Source: Saccharofermentans sp. (lineage in GTDB: Bacteria > Bacillota_A > Clostridia > Saccharofermentanales > Saccharofermentanaceae). From it: 42,778 nucleotides of DNA. Made by a program: the position numbers and the translations under genes. Where the stretch lies: the NCBI GenBank assembly GCA_024695565.1, contig JAILHX010000031.1:1-42778 (forward strand), given 5' to 3'. The notes beneath the pieces are model-generated. The model saw only the letters and a list, made by a program, of their open reading frames with translations, was not told the origin of the DNA and ran no database searches. Positions 30,432 to 37,528 of this stretch are shown here, in pieces (within the stretch, counting starts at the first letter, position 1; the number at the start of each line of letters is the position of its first letter).

Positions 30432-31010
30432 TTATTCAATGTGCCACAGATAGCTTCGATCGTATTTGTCCGGCAGGTAGATCCACTCGCCGTCTGATTT
30501 CTCAATTACCCAGCATTCTTCTTCCTCATCCCATTCCATCCAGCCGTAATCACCGTAGTCGGAAGAGATGCCCTCGTACCAATACTGCCAGGTATGTGTA
30601 TTGGTCGTGTCGTTGTACCAGAAATAGCAATCGGTCTCCTTATCGTAGTAGCACTCGTATTCGTCATCCCAATCACAGTAACGTCCGAGCTCTTCTACGT
30701 AGTAGCGGTCCTGAACTGCTGTTGCTTCATACTGATCCTGCCTGTCTTTGTTCTCCTGCTGGTACTGCTGCAGGAATGAAGGAAGTTCGGGAAGTTTATT
30801 AAAAAACTTCTTGGCCATTTCCATATCGAGCGTGCCTCCCGTGATCGCAAAGAATCCCAGGAAGCCAAGTACCAGGAGCAGGATCGGAAGCTTTACGAAG
30901 ATATCGAAAGCATTCAGTTTACCGGGATTTCCTCTATCTGAAGAAGAATACTCGCGATTGCTGATCCCTGCATCGTAATGTGTTGATGTACTCTTTTTTG
31001 AAGGTGGCAT
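30432..31010 (-). CDS. Small membrane protein with aromatic, acidic outer domain
   Basis: 192 residues from the ATG at 31010 with GGGAGG before it. About 35 polar residues, then one helix (VKLPILLLVLGFLGFFAITGG), then a domain very rich in Trp, Tyr, Asp and Glu (CYYDKETDCYFWYNDTTNTH and on to the end), with repeated W/Y-D/E units. There are four Cys in this part. I recognise no family. It lies directly upstream of the histidine kinase, separated by a hairpin, and might help sense or feed the same signal. Confidence 0.65.
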   Translation of the reverse strand: MPPSKKSTSTHYDAGISNREYSSSDRGNPGKLNAFDIFVKLPILLLVLGFLGFFAITGGTLDMEMAKKFFNKLPELPSFLQQYQQENKDRQDQYEATAVQDRYYVEELGRYCDWDDEYECYYDKETDCYFWYNDTTNTHTWQYWYEGISSDYGDYGWMEWDEEEECWVIEKSDGEWIYLPDKYDRSYLWHIE

Positions 31011-31221
31011 ATCAGTTCCCTCCCTTATTCCCAAAAGCCCTATTCCGAAGGCTTAATTCCTGAGGACCGGCGCCAGTTCCTTATTCCACTTAAATTATAT
31101 TTTTCTTTTGATATTCCCGTCCATAATAATCGGTTGCACAGAATTACCAAACCGGAAATATCCGGAAAATATCTTTTATCTCTTTAGTGCACTAAAATCG
31201 CGATCTTCCCCAATTAACAGT

Positions 31222-31250
31222 AACGCCGGAGATAATTTCTCCGGCGTTTT
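31222..31250. terminator. Intrinsic terminator-like hairpin
   Basis: AACGCCGGAGA (31222-31232) and TCTCCGGCGTT (31238-31248), 11 perfect pairs and a 5-nt loop, TTTT on the plus strand. It follows the end of the MarR gene on the minus strand. The rest of 31011-31281 shows no gene. Confidence 0.55.
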
Positions 31251-31281
31251 CCTTGGTCGTTTTTAAGTTTTTTCGAGCACT

Positions 31282-31707
31282 TTAATCTTCTAAAAGTGTG
31301 TACAAGATCTTATAAAGCTGTGCCGCATCGTTCTTGCCCAGCCTTACGCACGAACCAATCTTTGCGGGGATGTCTTTCGCCTTCTCGTATAACGCTCTTC
31401 CTTCTTCAGTCAGAGTAACGATGACTACTCGCTCATCATCTTTGCTTCTGGTCTTCTTTATAAGACCCTGCTTCTCGGTGATCTTGAGCATCGGCGTAAC
31501 TGTGCCTGTATCGAGCATCAGTCTCCTGCACAGTTCACCGACCGTGATCTCTTCTTCTTCCCACAGCACGAGGAACATGATGTACTGTGTGTACGTAATG
31601 CCCAGCGGCTTTAAGTGCGGGGTGTAGAGATTTACTATTTTCCTCGCAGCTGCATAAAGCGGGAAACACAGCTGCGAACCAAGCTTCATTGAGTCCTTAA
31701 CTTTCAT
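31282..31707 (-). CDS. ohrR: MarR family regulator of OhrR type
   Basis: 141 residues. LGSQLCFPLYAAARKIVNLYTPHLKPLGITYTQYIMFLVLWE is the N-terminal signature of OhrR, the organic-peroxide sensor: Cys14 is the reactive cysteine and the Tyr residues at 28 and 39-42 stabilise it (known for Bacillus OhrR). The winged helix follows (VGELCRRLMLDTGTVTPMLKITEKQGLI, wing with RSKDDERVVIVTLTEEG). OhrR represses peroxide-defence genes until its Cys is oxidised. It lies 16 nt after a glutathione peroxidase gene and both are behind an OhrR-like operator at 32290. Confidence 0.85.
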   Translation of the reverse strand: MKVKDSMKLGSQLCFPLYAAARKIVNLYTPHLKPLGITYTQYIMFLVLWEEEEITVGELCRRLMLDTGTVTPMLKITEKQGLIKKTRSKDDERVVIVTLTEEGRALYEKAKDIPAKIGSCVRLGKNDAAQLYKILYTLLED

Positions 31708-31723
31708 AAGATCACCCTTTATA

Positions 31724-32266
31724 TCAGATCAGACTCTCGACGAATTTCCTGACTTCCTTCATGTCAGCCGTAGGTTCGAATCTCTTAACGACGTTGCCCT
31801 GGCGGTCAACTACGAACTTCGTGAAGTTCCACTTGATATCGGGATTGTTCATGAAGTCCTTATCGATCTTCTTGAGCATAGTGTTCATCGCAAGTGCCTT
31901 GGGTCCCTTGCCGAATCCTTCGAATCCCTTCTGCTCCTTAAGATATGTATACAGAGGAAGCTCGTTCTCGCCGTTAACATCAGACTTCTTCATCTGAGGG
32001 AACTGAGTCTTGTATTTAAGTGTGCAAAACTCGTGGATCTCTTCGTCTGTTCCGGGTGTCTGGCCTGCGAACTGGTTGCAGGGTACATCGATTACTTCGA
32101 ATCCCTTGTCGTGAAGGTCTTCGTACATCTCCTCGATGGGCTTGTAGTGAGGTGTGAAGCCGCAGCCTGTTGCAGTATTGACTATAAGAATAACTTTTCC
32201 TTCAAAATCTTTAAGAGAGATCTCCTCTCCCTTAGGTGTAGGTACTGAATAATCGTAGATGGACAT
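31724..32266 (-). CDS. Glutathione peroxidase family thiol peroxidase
   Basis: 180 residues from the ATG at 32266 with GGAGA before it. The fold motifs are VNTATGCGFTPHY with the peroxidatic Cys in place of selenocysteine, DVPCNQFAGQTPGTDEEI, and WNFTKFVVDRQGNVVKRFEP with the Trp and Asn of the catalytic tetrad. Bacterial members usually use thioredoxin to reduce lipid and organic hydroperoxides. First gene of a unit with the OhrR-like regulator, which makes the regulatory link to organic peroxide stress. Confidence 0.92.
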   Translation of the reverse strand: MSIYDYSVPTPKGEEISLKDFEGKVILIVNTATGCGFTPHYKPIEEMYEDLHDKGFEVIDVPCNQFAGQTPGTDEEIHEFCTLKYKTQFPQMKKSDVNGENELPLYTYLKEQKGFEGFGKGPKALAMNTMLKKIDKDFMNNPDIKWNFTKFVVDRQGNVVKRFEPTADMKEVRKFVESLI

Positions 32267-32289
32267 ATCATGCTCTCCTTTCTGTTTCA

Positions 32290-32314
32290 TTTGATACAAT
32301 TATATTGTGTCAAA
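32290..32314. promoter_or_regulatory. OhrR-type operator before gpx-ohrR
   Basis: TTTGATACAAT (32290-32300), TAT, ATTGTGTCAAA (32304-32314): a 25-bp palindrome with one mismatch. The core TACAATTATATTGTG is close to the known OhrR site TACAATTAAATTGTA. On the minus strand it contains TATAAT, so binding would cover the promoter. Confidence 0.7.
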
Positions 32315-32382
32315 TATAATTCCGTATATTAAACTTCCGTCCGGTTTTGTTCTGTTTTTTGTTTTGAAGTTCGCGAAAAGAA

Positions 32383-33204
32383 TTACACTCTGCTCTTCAG
32401 AAAATCAGCAACGGCGTCGTCCTCGTTACTTCCGATTATTGCTGTCGCATAAGGTTTAACTTCGTCTAGTGCATTAGCTACCGCGTATGCTTCATCCGCA
32501 ATCTTGAACATCGATATATCGTTAAGGGCATCGCCGAAGACAACGAGCTTTTCAAAACCCAGCTTCTCCTTGAGCTTTAAGACGGACTTTGCCTTCGTGC
32601 AGTTCTGAGGACATATCTCGAGCCAGTATTCGTCTCTGTATATGTCCTTCTGGAATATGCTCTCCCACCCTTTATATTCTTTTACCTTATCGTAAACGGA
32701 ACCTATGAGTTCCTTGCCGCCTATCATGGTGATGTAGCCCGGAACTCCTGTGAAGAGATCGTCCATGTTCGTCGTTTCCTTCATGGAAGGATCGTTTTTA
32801 TAGTAGTCAAGATAACCCTGGAATCCTTCAGTGTGTTCACCCTTCATGAATGCTCTGATCATGACGTCACCCATGAAGCAGGATACAAAACCGCAGCAGG
32901 CGATCTCGGGGATCATGTTCTTCAGAAGTTCTACTTCTTCCTTCGTGAAGACGAATCTTTCCAGGTGTTTTCCCGTATTGTTGTCTGCTAAGACTGCACC
33001 GTTTCTGGTGATTACGGGAAGCTGTAACTTAAGGCCTCCTGTTATGGTCCTGGCGCTCTCGACAGATCTTGCAGTTGCATAAGTAAATGCCAGGCCCTGT
33101 GCTACCAGCTCGTTTATCGTCCTGACCGTGTATTCGGAGAGCTGCTCGTTGTTTCGCATCAATGTTCCGTCGAGGTCAGATACATAAAGGATCTTATCTC
33201 TCAT
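32383..33204 (-). CDS. HAD superfamily (Cof-type) phosphatase
   Basis: 273 residues. VSDLDGTLMRNN holds the nucleophile and acid/base Asp, ATARS is motif II, and VVFGDALNDISMFKIADEAYAVANA is the metal site. The long insertion between is the C2B cap of Cof/YidA-like sugar-phosphate phosphatases. The start overlaps the HD gene's stop by one base. Substrate unknown. Confidence 0.9.
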   Translation of the reverse strand: MRDKILYVSDLDGTLMRNNEQLSEYTVRTINELVAQGLAFTYATARSVESARTITGGLKLQLPVITRNGAVLADNNTGKHLERFVFTKEEVELLKNMIPEIACCGFVSCFMGDVMIRAFMKGEHTEGFQGYLDYYKNDPSMKETTNMDDLFTGVPGYITMIGGKELIGSVYDKVKEYKGWESIFQKDIYRDEYWLEICPQNCTKAKSVLKLKEKLGFEKLVVFGDALNDISMFKIADEAYAVANALDEVKPYATAIIGSNEDDAVADFLKSRV

Positions 33205-33779
33205 CAGAAATTATTCTCCGCTTCAAAACGCTCAACGAATTCTTCCAAGAACTCGTGTCTTGTCACCGCCATCTCACGCGCAGCATCAGTATTCAACTCA
33301 TCTTTTAAGAGAAGGAGCTTCTCATGGAAATGTTCTATGCCGTCTTCTAACGATCTGCCGTGCCTGCCGCCGTACGCAAAGGTTCTTGCGATCCCCATCG
33401 CGCCCATCGCATCCAACCTGTCGGCATCCTGAACGATCTTGCCTTCTATAGAAGCCGGTTTCCTGCCGCGGTTCTTGCTGAAAGAAACCGAGTTTATGAT
33501 CTCGCAGATGAACTCTGCCTTATCGGGTGATACATCGTGCGAGGATAAGAATTTTCGGGCGTTTGCATTATCAACAGTATCGAAGAGTTTATGGTCATCA
33601 GCATCGTGAAGAAGAGATGCAAGCGCAACGACTTCGAGGTCACTCCCCGGCTCCTTCTTCGCTATTGCCATCGCGTTGGAAAAAACTCTTAAGCTGTGGT
33701 TCAGATCGTGTCCGTCAGAATGTCCCGCGAACAGTTCTGCAATGTATTCTTTGGCTTCGCTGATCAGCTTATCGTCCAT
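33204..33779 (-). CDS. HD domain phosphohydrolase
   Basis: 191 residues. The metal ligands of the HD fold appear as GHDLNHSLRVF, ASLLHDADDHK and VQDADRLDAMGAMG. This is the YedJ/YpgQ-like type, whose characterised members remove phosphate from nucleotides. Second-last gene of the set that begins with the epimerase-like gene; the maf gene, also a nucleotide pyrophosphatase, is in the same set. Confidence 0.88.
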   Translation of the reverse strand: MDDKLISEAKEYIAELFAGHSDGHDLNHSLRVFSNAMAIAKKEPGSDLEVVALASLLHDADDHKLFDTVDNANARKFLSSHDVSPDKAEFICEIINSVSFSKNRGRKPASIEGKIVQDADRLDAMGAMGIARTFAYGGRHGRSLEDGIEHFHEKLLLLKDELNTDAAREMAVTRHEFLEEFVERFEAENNF

Positions 33780-33790
33780 GGCCTAATAAA

Positions 33791-34381
33791 CTAATTCTCG
33801 TTCGGGTAGACCAGGCGCCTGTCGGTATCGAACCACTCTGCGATCGTTCTGAACATCTTGACGATGAACTCGCCCTTGGGCGTGATCGAATAAGAACCGT
33901 CCTCATTCTGGACGATCGTACCAGTTACGACCTGCTCGTCGAAGCGCTTCTCGAATGCGCCATAATCTTCAACATATTTGGACGTGAAGACCTCACCGAC
34001 TGATTCTTCGGTGAAGGTCTGGTCCTTATTCTCTTCCATGTAACTGAGCATGAAGACTGATACGGAACGCTCGACCGTTACGGGCACGAGTGTTAAGAAC
34101 ACCATGTTCACGCAACAGAAGATGGTGAACATCATGATGACGTCTCTTACCGTGATAAATCCCCAGAACTTTCTGATGACTGCCATGATGACAGCGGATA
34201 CCACGCCCGTGATCAATATGAACGCGACGCCTCTGTACATGAGAACTTCCATGTTCTTCAAAAGGCCGGTGTGGAACAGTCCGATGAACATCGCTGTACA
34301 TGCCAGGTAGATCAATATGTAGATGCCGATGAGCAACAATGTATTGCCTAAGTTACCGCTCCCCTTAGCCTTCTTAGTCAC
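33791..34381 (-). CDS. Membrane protein, unknown function
   Basis: 196 residues starting at GTG 34381: GGAGG lies 8 nt before it, and the stop of the previous gene is one base away. Three or four hydrophobic segments (LLLIGIYILIYLACTAMFIGLF, GVAFILITGVVSAVIMAV, VIMMFTIFCCVNMVFLTLVPV), then a soluble end of about 80 residues (GAFEKRFDEQVVTGTIVQNEDGSYSITPKGEFIVKMF) that resembles a winged-helix wing, as in some membrane-bound regulators. I recognise no family. Confidence 0.65.
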   Translation of the reverse strand: MTKKAKGSGNLGNTLLLIGIYILIYLACTAMFIGLFHTGLLKNMEVLMYRGVAFILITGVVSAVIMAVIRKFWGFITVRDVIMMFTIFCCVNMVFLTLVPVTVERSVSVFMLSYMEENKDQTFTEESVGEVFTSKYVEDYGAFEKRFDEQVVTGTIVQNEDGSYSITPKGEFIVKMFRTIAEWFDTDRRLVYPNEN

Positions 34382-34382
34382 G

Positions 34383-34775
34383 TTAAACGCCTCCGCTCCT
34401 GCGGTTTGCTTCGTCGGCAGAAATAGCTCTAGCCTTAGCGACAGGGTCTGCGATGACATAAGCCGAACCGTTGCTGCTTATCTGGATCGCAGTTCCGCAG
34501 AATTCGCAGAAACCTGTTGAGTTGCGGCGGATACGGTTGCCTGTAGCGCCGCAGTTAGGGCACTCAACCGCTACACTGTCACGTGCGATCTCATCTTCAA
34601 GTCTTGTTCTCTGATATTTGTTGTTCTCGTAAACAGCCTTCTCCCTTGATGCTTCAGCCTCAAGCCTTGCTCTCTCGGAAGCCGTTCTCGATCGCTCGAT
34701 CTCCTGCTGCTTCAGAATATGATCGCTGACTCTAAAACCTATCCTAACGAGACTACCAAGTCCTATCCCAAACAT
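34383..34775 (-). CDS. Small zinc-ribbon protein with coiled coil
   Basis: 130 residues, AAGGAGG before the ATG. A predicted helix or coiled coil rich in Arg and Glu (residues 20-65) leads to a zinc ribbon: VECPNCGATGNRIRRN and GFCEFCGTAIQI, four cysteines in the C-x2-C ... C-x2-C pattern. There is no membrane segment. Its stop is one base from the start of the membrane protein gene, so the two are probably translated together and may act together. Confidence 0.65.
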   Translation of the reverse strand: MFGIGLGSLVRIGFRVSDHILKQQEIERSRTASERARLEAEASREKAVYENNKYQRTRLEDEIARDSVAVECPNCGATGNRIRRNSTGFCEFCGTAIQISSNGSAYVIADPVAKARAISADEANRRSGGV

Positions 34776-34812
34776 TAGTATCTCCTCCTTATTCCTAATC
34801 TTATTCCAACGA

Positions 34813-35433
34813 TTATTTTACCATGATATAGAGCTCCCGCGCCAGTCTCGCAACAGGCAATCCGACTACGTTTGCGTAGTCTCCGTTTATGCATTTTACC
34901 AGTAACGCGCCTTCGTCCTGGATGCCGTATCCGCCCGCCTTATCGTACGGCGAACCGCTGCTTATGTAATCATTTATCACTGCCTTCTGGCAGTCATCCA
35001 GAGGGTTAAATTCAACGCGTGTTTCTTCGGTAAATAACCTTATGTCGCTCCCGCTCATTATAGCTACTCCGGTCGCAACTACATGCGTGTTGCCCGAGAG
35101 CGCAGAAAGCATTCTGACCGCATCTTCGCGGTCCCTGGGTTTTCCGAAGATAATGTCATCTAATATGACCGAAGTATCGGCGCCGATGACTATCGAGTTC
35201 TCCTTCACGCTGTCTTCCAATTGCTCGAAAACAGCCTGCGCCTTGAGGCGCGCTAAGCCTTCGCTGACCTTAAGCGCGGGCACTCCCTTTTCTTCCATGC
35301 GGAGCTCTTCGCTTCTCTCATCGACATCAACTGTTATGATGTCGAAGTCTTCAATAATTGAAGACAGCAATTCGCGCCTCCTGGGAGACGCGCTTGCTAG
35401 AATGATTCTTTTATTGATATTACTTAATAACAC
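34813..35433 (-). CDS. maf: Maf family nucleotide pyrophosphatase
   Basis: 206 residues. LASASPRRRELL is the Maf signature; VIGADTSVILDDIIFGKPRDREDA carries the acidic catalytic residues, and SPYDKAGGYGIQDEGALLV the Lys and substrate loop. Maf proteins cut (d)TTP/UTP or modified nucleotides to the monophosphate and pyrophosphate and are linked to septum control and house-cleaning. The start directly follows the stop of the epimerase-like gene. Confidence 0.95.
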   Translation of the reverse strand: MLLSNINKRIILASASPRRRELLSSIIEDFDIITVDVDERSEELRMEEKGVPALKVSEGLARLKAQAVFEQLEDSVKENSIVIGADTSVILDDIIFGKPRDREDAVRMLSALSGNTHVVATGVAIMSGSDIRLFTEETRVEFNPLDDCQKAVINDYISSGSPYDKAGGYGIQDEGALLVKCINGDYANVVGLPVARLARELYIMVK

Positions 35434-36951
35434 TTATTCTGTTTTATCTTCCACTTTCTCGGATGCAGGTTCCTCTGTCTTGGGAGCCATGTCCGGAATT
35501 ATCGATTTAACGGGCTCAACGGGCTTGGGCTCTGCAGGAGCAGATTCCTTACCGGGGATGATCGACTTAACAGAAGCTTGAGCCTGACCTTCTTCCTTCT
35601 TCTCTCCGCCTGCCTTGGCAGCTGCCTCGGCCTCTGCCTTCGCCTTGGATGCGGCAACCTGGGCTGCCACAGAAAGCGGTCTCGGACGGGCAGGTCTCTC
35701 TGGCGCTGCTTGAGCCTGAGCAGGTGCATGACCCTGTGCCTGTGCAGGTGCCTGCGCTTGTGCCTGACCAGGAGTCTGTGCCTGCGCAGATGCAGGTGCC
35801 TGGGGTCTTGCGGAAGTCTTAGCGGGAGGTGCCGAAGTGGATACCGAGCTTGCCTGTCTGGTTACGGCGCTCTGCTGCTTAAGTCTGGCTTCCATTGCGC
35901 TCGCGCTGGTCTTCCTGTCGAAGTTAGCCTGCTGTGCACTTGCAGCTGCAGCCTGTGTGCCGCCCTGCTGTGCGCCTGAGATCGTATCGCTCAGAGATTC
36001 CTTGAAGCTGATGACATTCTCGGGAAGGATACCCTTACTGTTATCGGAGAACCTGGCATCAGGATTCTCGCTGAACAGTGAATATGCTTCTCTCGGATTC
36101 TCTTTGTGTGTGATCTTGTAGTAGAAGTTAACGAGCTTAACGAGGGACTTGCTCATGACGAGTCTTGAAGCCGTCTTGACCGGTGCTTCGACACCCTGGA
36201 TATCGTTAACGTCCTTGAAGAACTCGCCGCTGGTCTTGTACTCGCCGCTGATGATGTAGCCGGCACCGGGCTCGCCCTTGTCTGCCAAAGTAAGCATCGC
36301 GTTTGCAACGTCTCTTACGTCAACAAATGCGCGGCCGCCTTCCTTCGGAGGTGTTGTTCCGTTATTGATGAAACTGTTCAGTACCTTGTTGATCTCGTAG
36401 TCTTCGGAGTAGCCGGGACCGATGATGAATGTAGGCAGGACCATAACCGCATTGAGCTTGTTTAATGCAACCTTCTCCATAACATAAGCTGCAGCTTCTG
36501 CCTTGGACTTGGCATACTCACCTTCAACCTTGTTACGGTCGAAGTGGATCGTTAAGTTGTCGCCTGTTACTTCAGGATTAAGAGCATATGCGGAACTTAA
36601 ATAAACGAGTTTTCCGATCTTACGCTTGAGGCACATGTCTACGACATTCTCTGCGCCGATCACGTTAACTCTTCTCATGGTGAGATTCGTTGAATCTGAG
36701 AGCGATACATACTCATCCGTGTGGAAGAGGACTGCCAACCTCGGATCGTCGAGCTCGAAAAACTCTTTCATTGAATCCTTGTCTGTGGAAATACCGTAGC
36801 AAATCTCAATATTAGGATTATTCCTGTAGATCCTGGTGTCTGAGAGTTCGCTCATGAGAATCCTTACATGTTCTCCACGCTCCAAGAGCATACTGATAAC
36901 GAACTTACCTAATGCGCCTTCACCGCCTGATACAAGATACTTAACCGACAT
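35434..36951 (-). CDS. NAD-dependent epimerase/dehydratase-like protein with long disordered tail
   Basis: 505 residues from the ATG at 36951 (AAGGAG 7 nt before). Residues 1-320 are an extended SDR: the cofactor loop is VSGGEGALGKF in place of the usual TGATGFLG, LVYLSSAYAL holds the Ser, and the catalytic Y-x-x-x-K is EYAKSKAEA. This part resembles the dihydroflavonol reductase/3-beta-HSD subgroup. From about 330 the chain is low-complexity: Gln/Ala/Pro-rich (QAQTPGQAQAQAPAQAQ), then two copies of VKSIIPG/VKSIIPD. That tail may be a binding platform. Substrate unknown. First gene of the six-gene set. Confidence 0.75.
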   Translation of the reverse strand: MSVKYLVSGGEGALGKFVISMLLERGEHVRILMSELSDTRIYRNNPNIEICYGISTDKDSMKEFFELDDPRLAVLFHTDEYVSLSDSTNLTMRRVNVIGAENVVDMCLKRKIGKLVYLSSAYALNPEVTGDNLTIHFDRNKVEGEYAKSKAEAAAYVMEKVALNKLNAVMVLPTFIIGPGYSEDYEINKVLNSFINNGTTPPKEGGRAFVDVRDVANAMLTLADKGEPGAGYIISGEYKTSGEFFKDVNDIQGVEAPVKTASRLVMSKSLVKLVNFYYKITHKENPREAYSLFSENPDARFSDNSKGILPENVISFKESLSDTISGAQQGGTQAAAASAQQANFDRKTSASAMEARLKQQSAVTRQASSVSTSAPPAKTSARPQAPASAQAQTPGQAQAQAPAQAQGHAPAQAQAAPERPARPRPLSVAAQVAASKAKAEAEAAAKAGGEKKEEGQAQASVKSIIPGKESAPAEPKPVEPVKSIIPDMAPKTEEPASEKVEDKTE

Positions 36952-37099
36952 ACACACTCTCCTTGAAATAACGTATGTTGCTTACTATCTGCTCTTATAT
37001 ATAGATCCGTCACCCTTCTATTATATAAGATTACCTTATCTGTGAACAGAATACTGTCCGGACGGACTGCCGTATACTAAAATTCATTGTACCTTGTCA
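36952..37099. other. Divergent intergenic region
   Basis: No gene. TATAAT on the minus strand (37025-37020) is a possible -10 for the epimerase-like gene. A GTCCGGAC palindrome lies at about 37055-37062. Confidence 0.4.
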
Positions 37100-37130
37100 A
37101 TTTTCAGTTTACAAACAACAAACTGAAAAT
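37100..37130. promoter_or_regulatory. Perfect 11-bp inverted repeat just upstream of the -35
   Basis: ATTTTCAGTTT (37100-37110) and AAACTGAAAAT (37120-37130), 9-nt centre; TTGTCAA and TTGACAA extend the symmetry outward. It ends 5 bp before the -35 and could be the operator of the HTH domain encoded downstream. Confidence 0.5.
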
Positions 37131-37135
37131 GATTG

Positions 37136-37164
37136 TTGACAATTCTGTTACGCAAGTATATTCT
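37136..37164 (+). promoter_or_regulatory. Promoter of the T-box-controlled gene
   Basis: TTGACA (37136-37141), 17-bp spacer, TATTCT (37159-37164). Start expected near 37171, giving a leader of about 360 nt. Confidence 0.75.
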
Positions 37165-37199
37165 GATGGCACATTTCCGCATCGCAGGAATGTATACAG

Positions 37200-37479
37200 T
37201 TGAATACCTCTAAAGGCTGTGACGAAGAAGGCCGCAGAGATTCGTTCAATACAGAGAAGTGCTATTTGCTGAGAGGCACGTGACGATATTTGCACCAGGC
37301 TATCCCTTCCGAGCCGGCACCCCGAACAGAGTGATCTAAGTAGACAGTGCCCGTGATGCTGCGTTAAGGCAAAGGAGTTGTTAGACTTCGAAGTGGCAGA
37401 CAGACCGTCTGCAAGTTGAGTGGTACCGCGGATTTATATTCGTCTCAATGTCCAAGTAGGATGTTGGGGCATTTTTTTT
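37200..37479 (+). promoter_or_regulatory. T-box riboswitch with terminator
   Basis: The T-box sequence AGTGGTACCGCGG is exact at 37419-37431. Before it lie stem III (GCAGAC-AGACC-GTCTGC, 37396-37412) and a Stem I region with GACGAAGAAG, AGAGAAG and CTGAGAG motifs; AAGTAG and GCGTTAAGG after Stem I also fit. A terminator stem (37444-37453 with 37459-37468) and eight T follow. The UGGU of the T-box pairs with a tRNA ending ACCA, i.e. discriminator A. I could not place the specifier codon with confidence; GAACAGAGTGATCTAAGTAG (37324-37343) should contain it. Confidence 0.88.
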
Positions 37480-37528
37480 GCCCTGACAAAAGACAGACAA
37501 GACAGATTGACAGAAAAGGAGAATGGTT

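Noticed and set aside
30254..30505. 84-codon N-terminal extension of the histidine kinase
   Set aside because: It covers an intergenic hairpin and the end of the neighbouring gene; the internal ATG has GGAGG and begins the natural membrane anchor.
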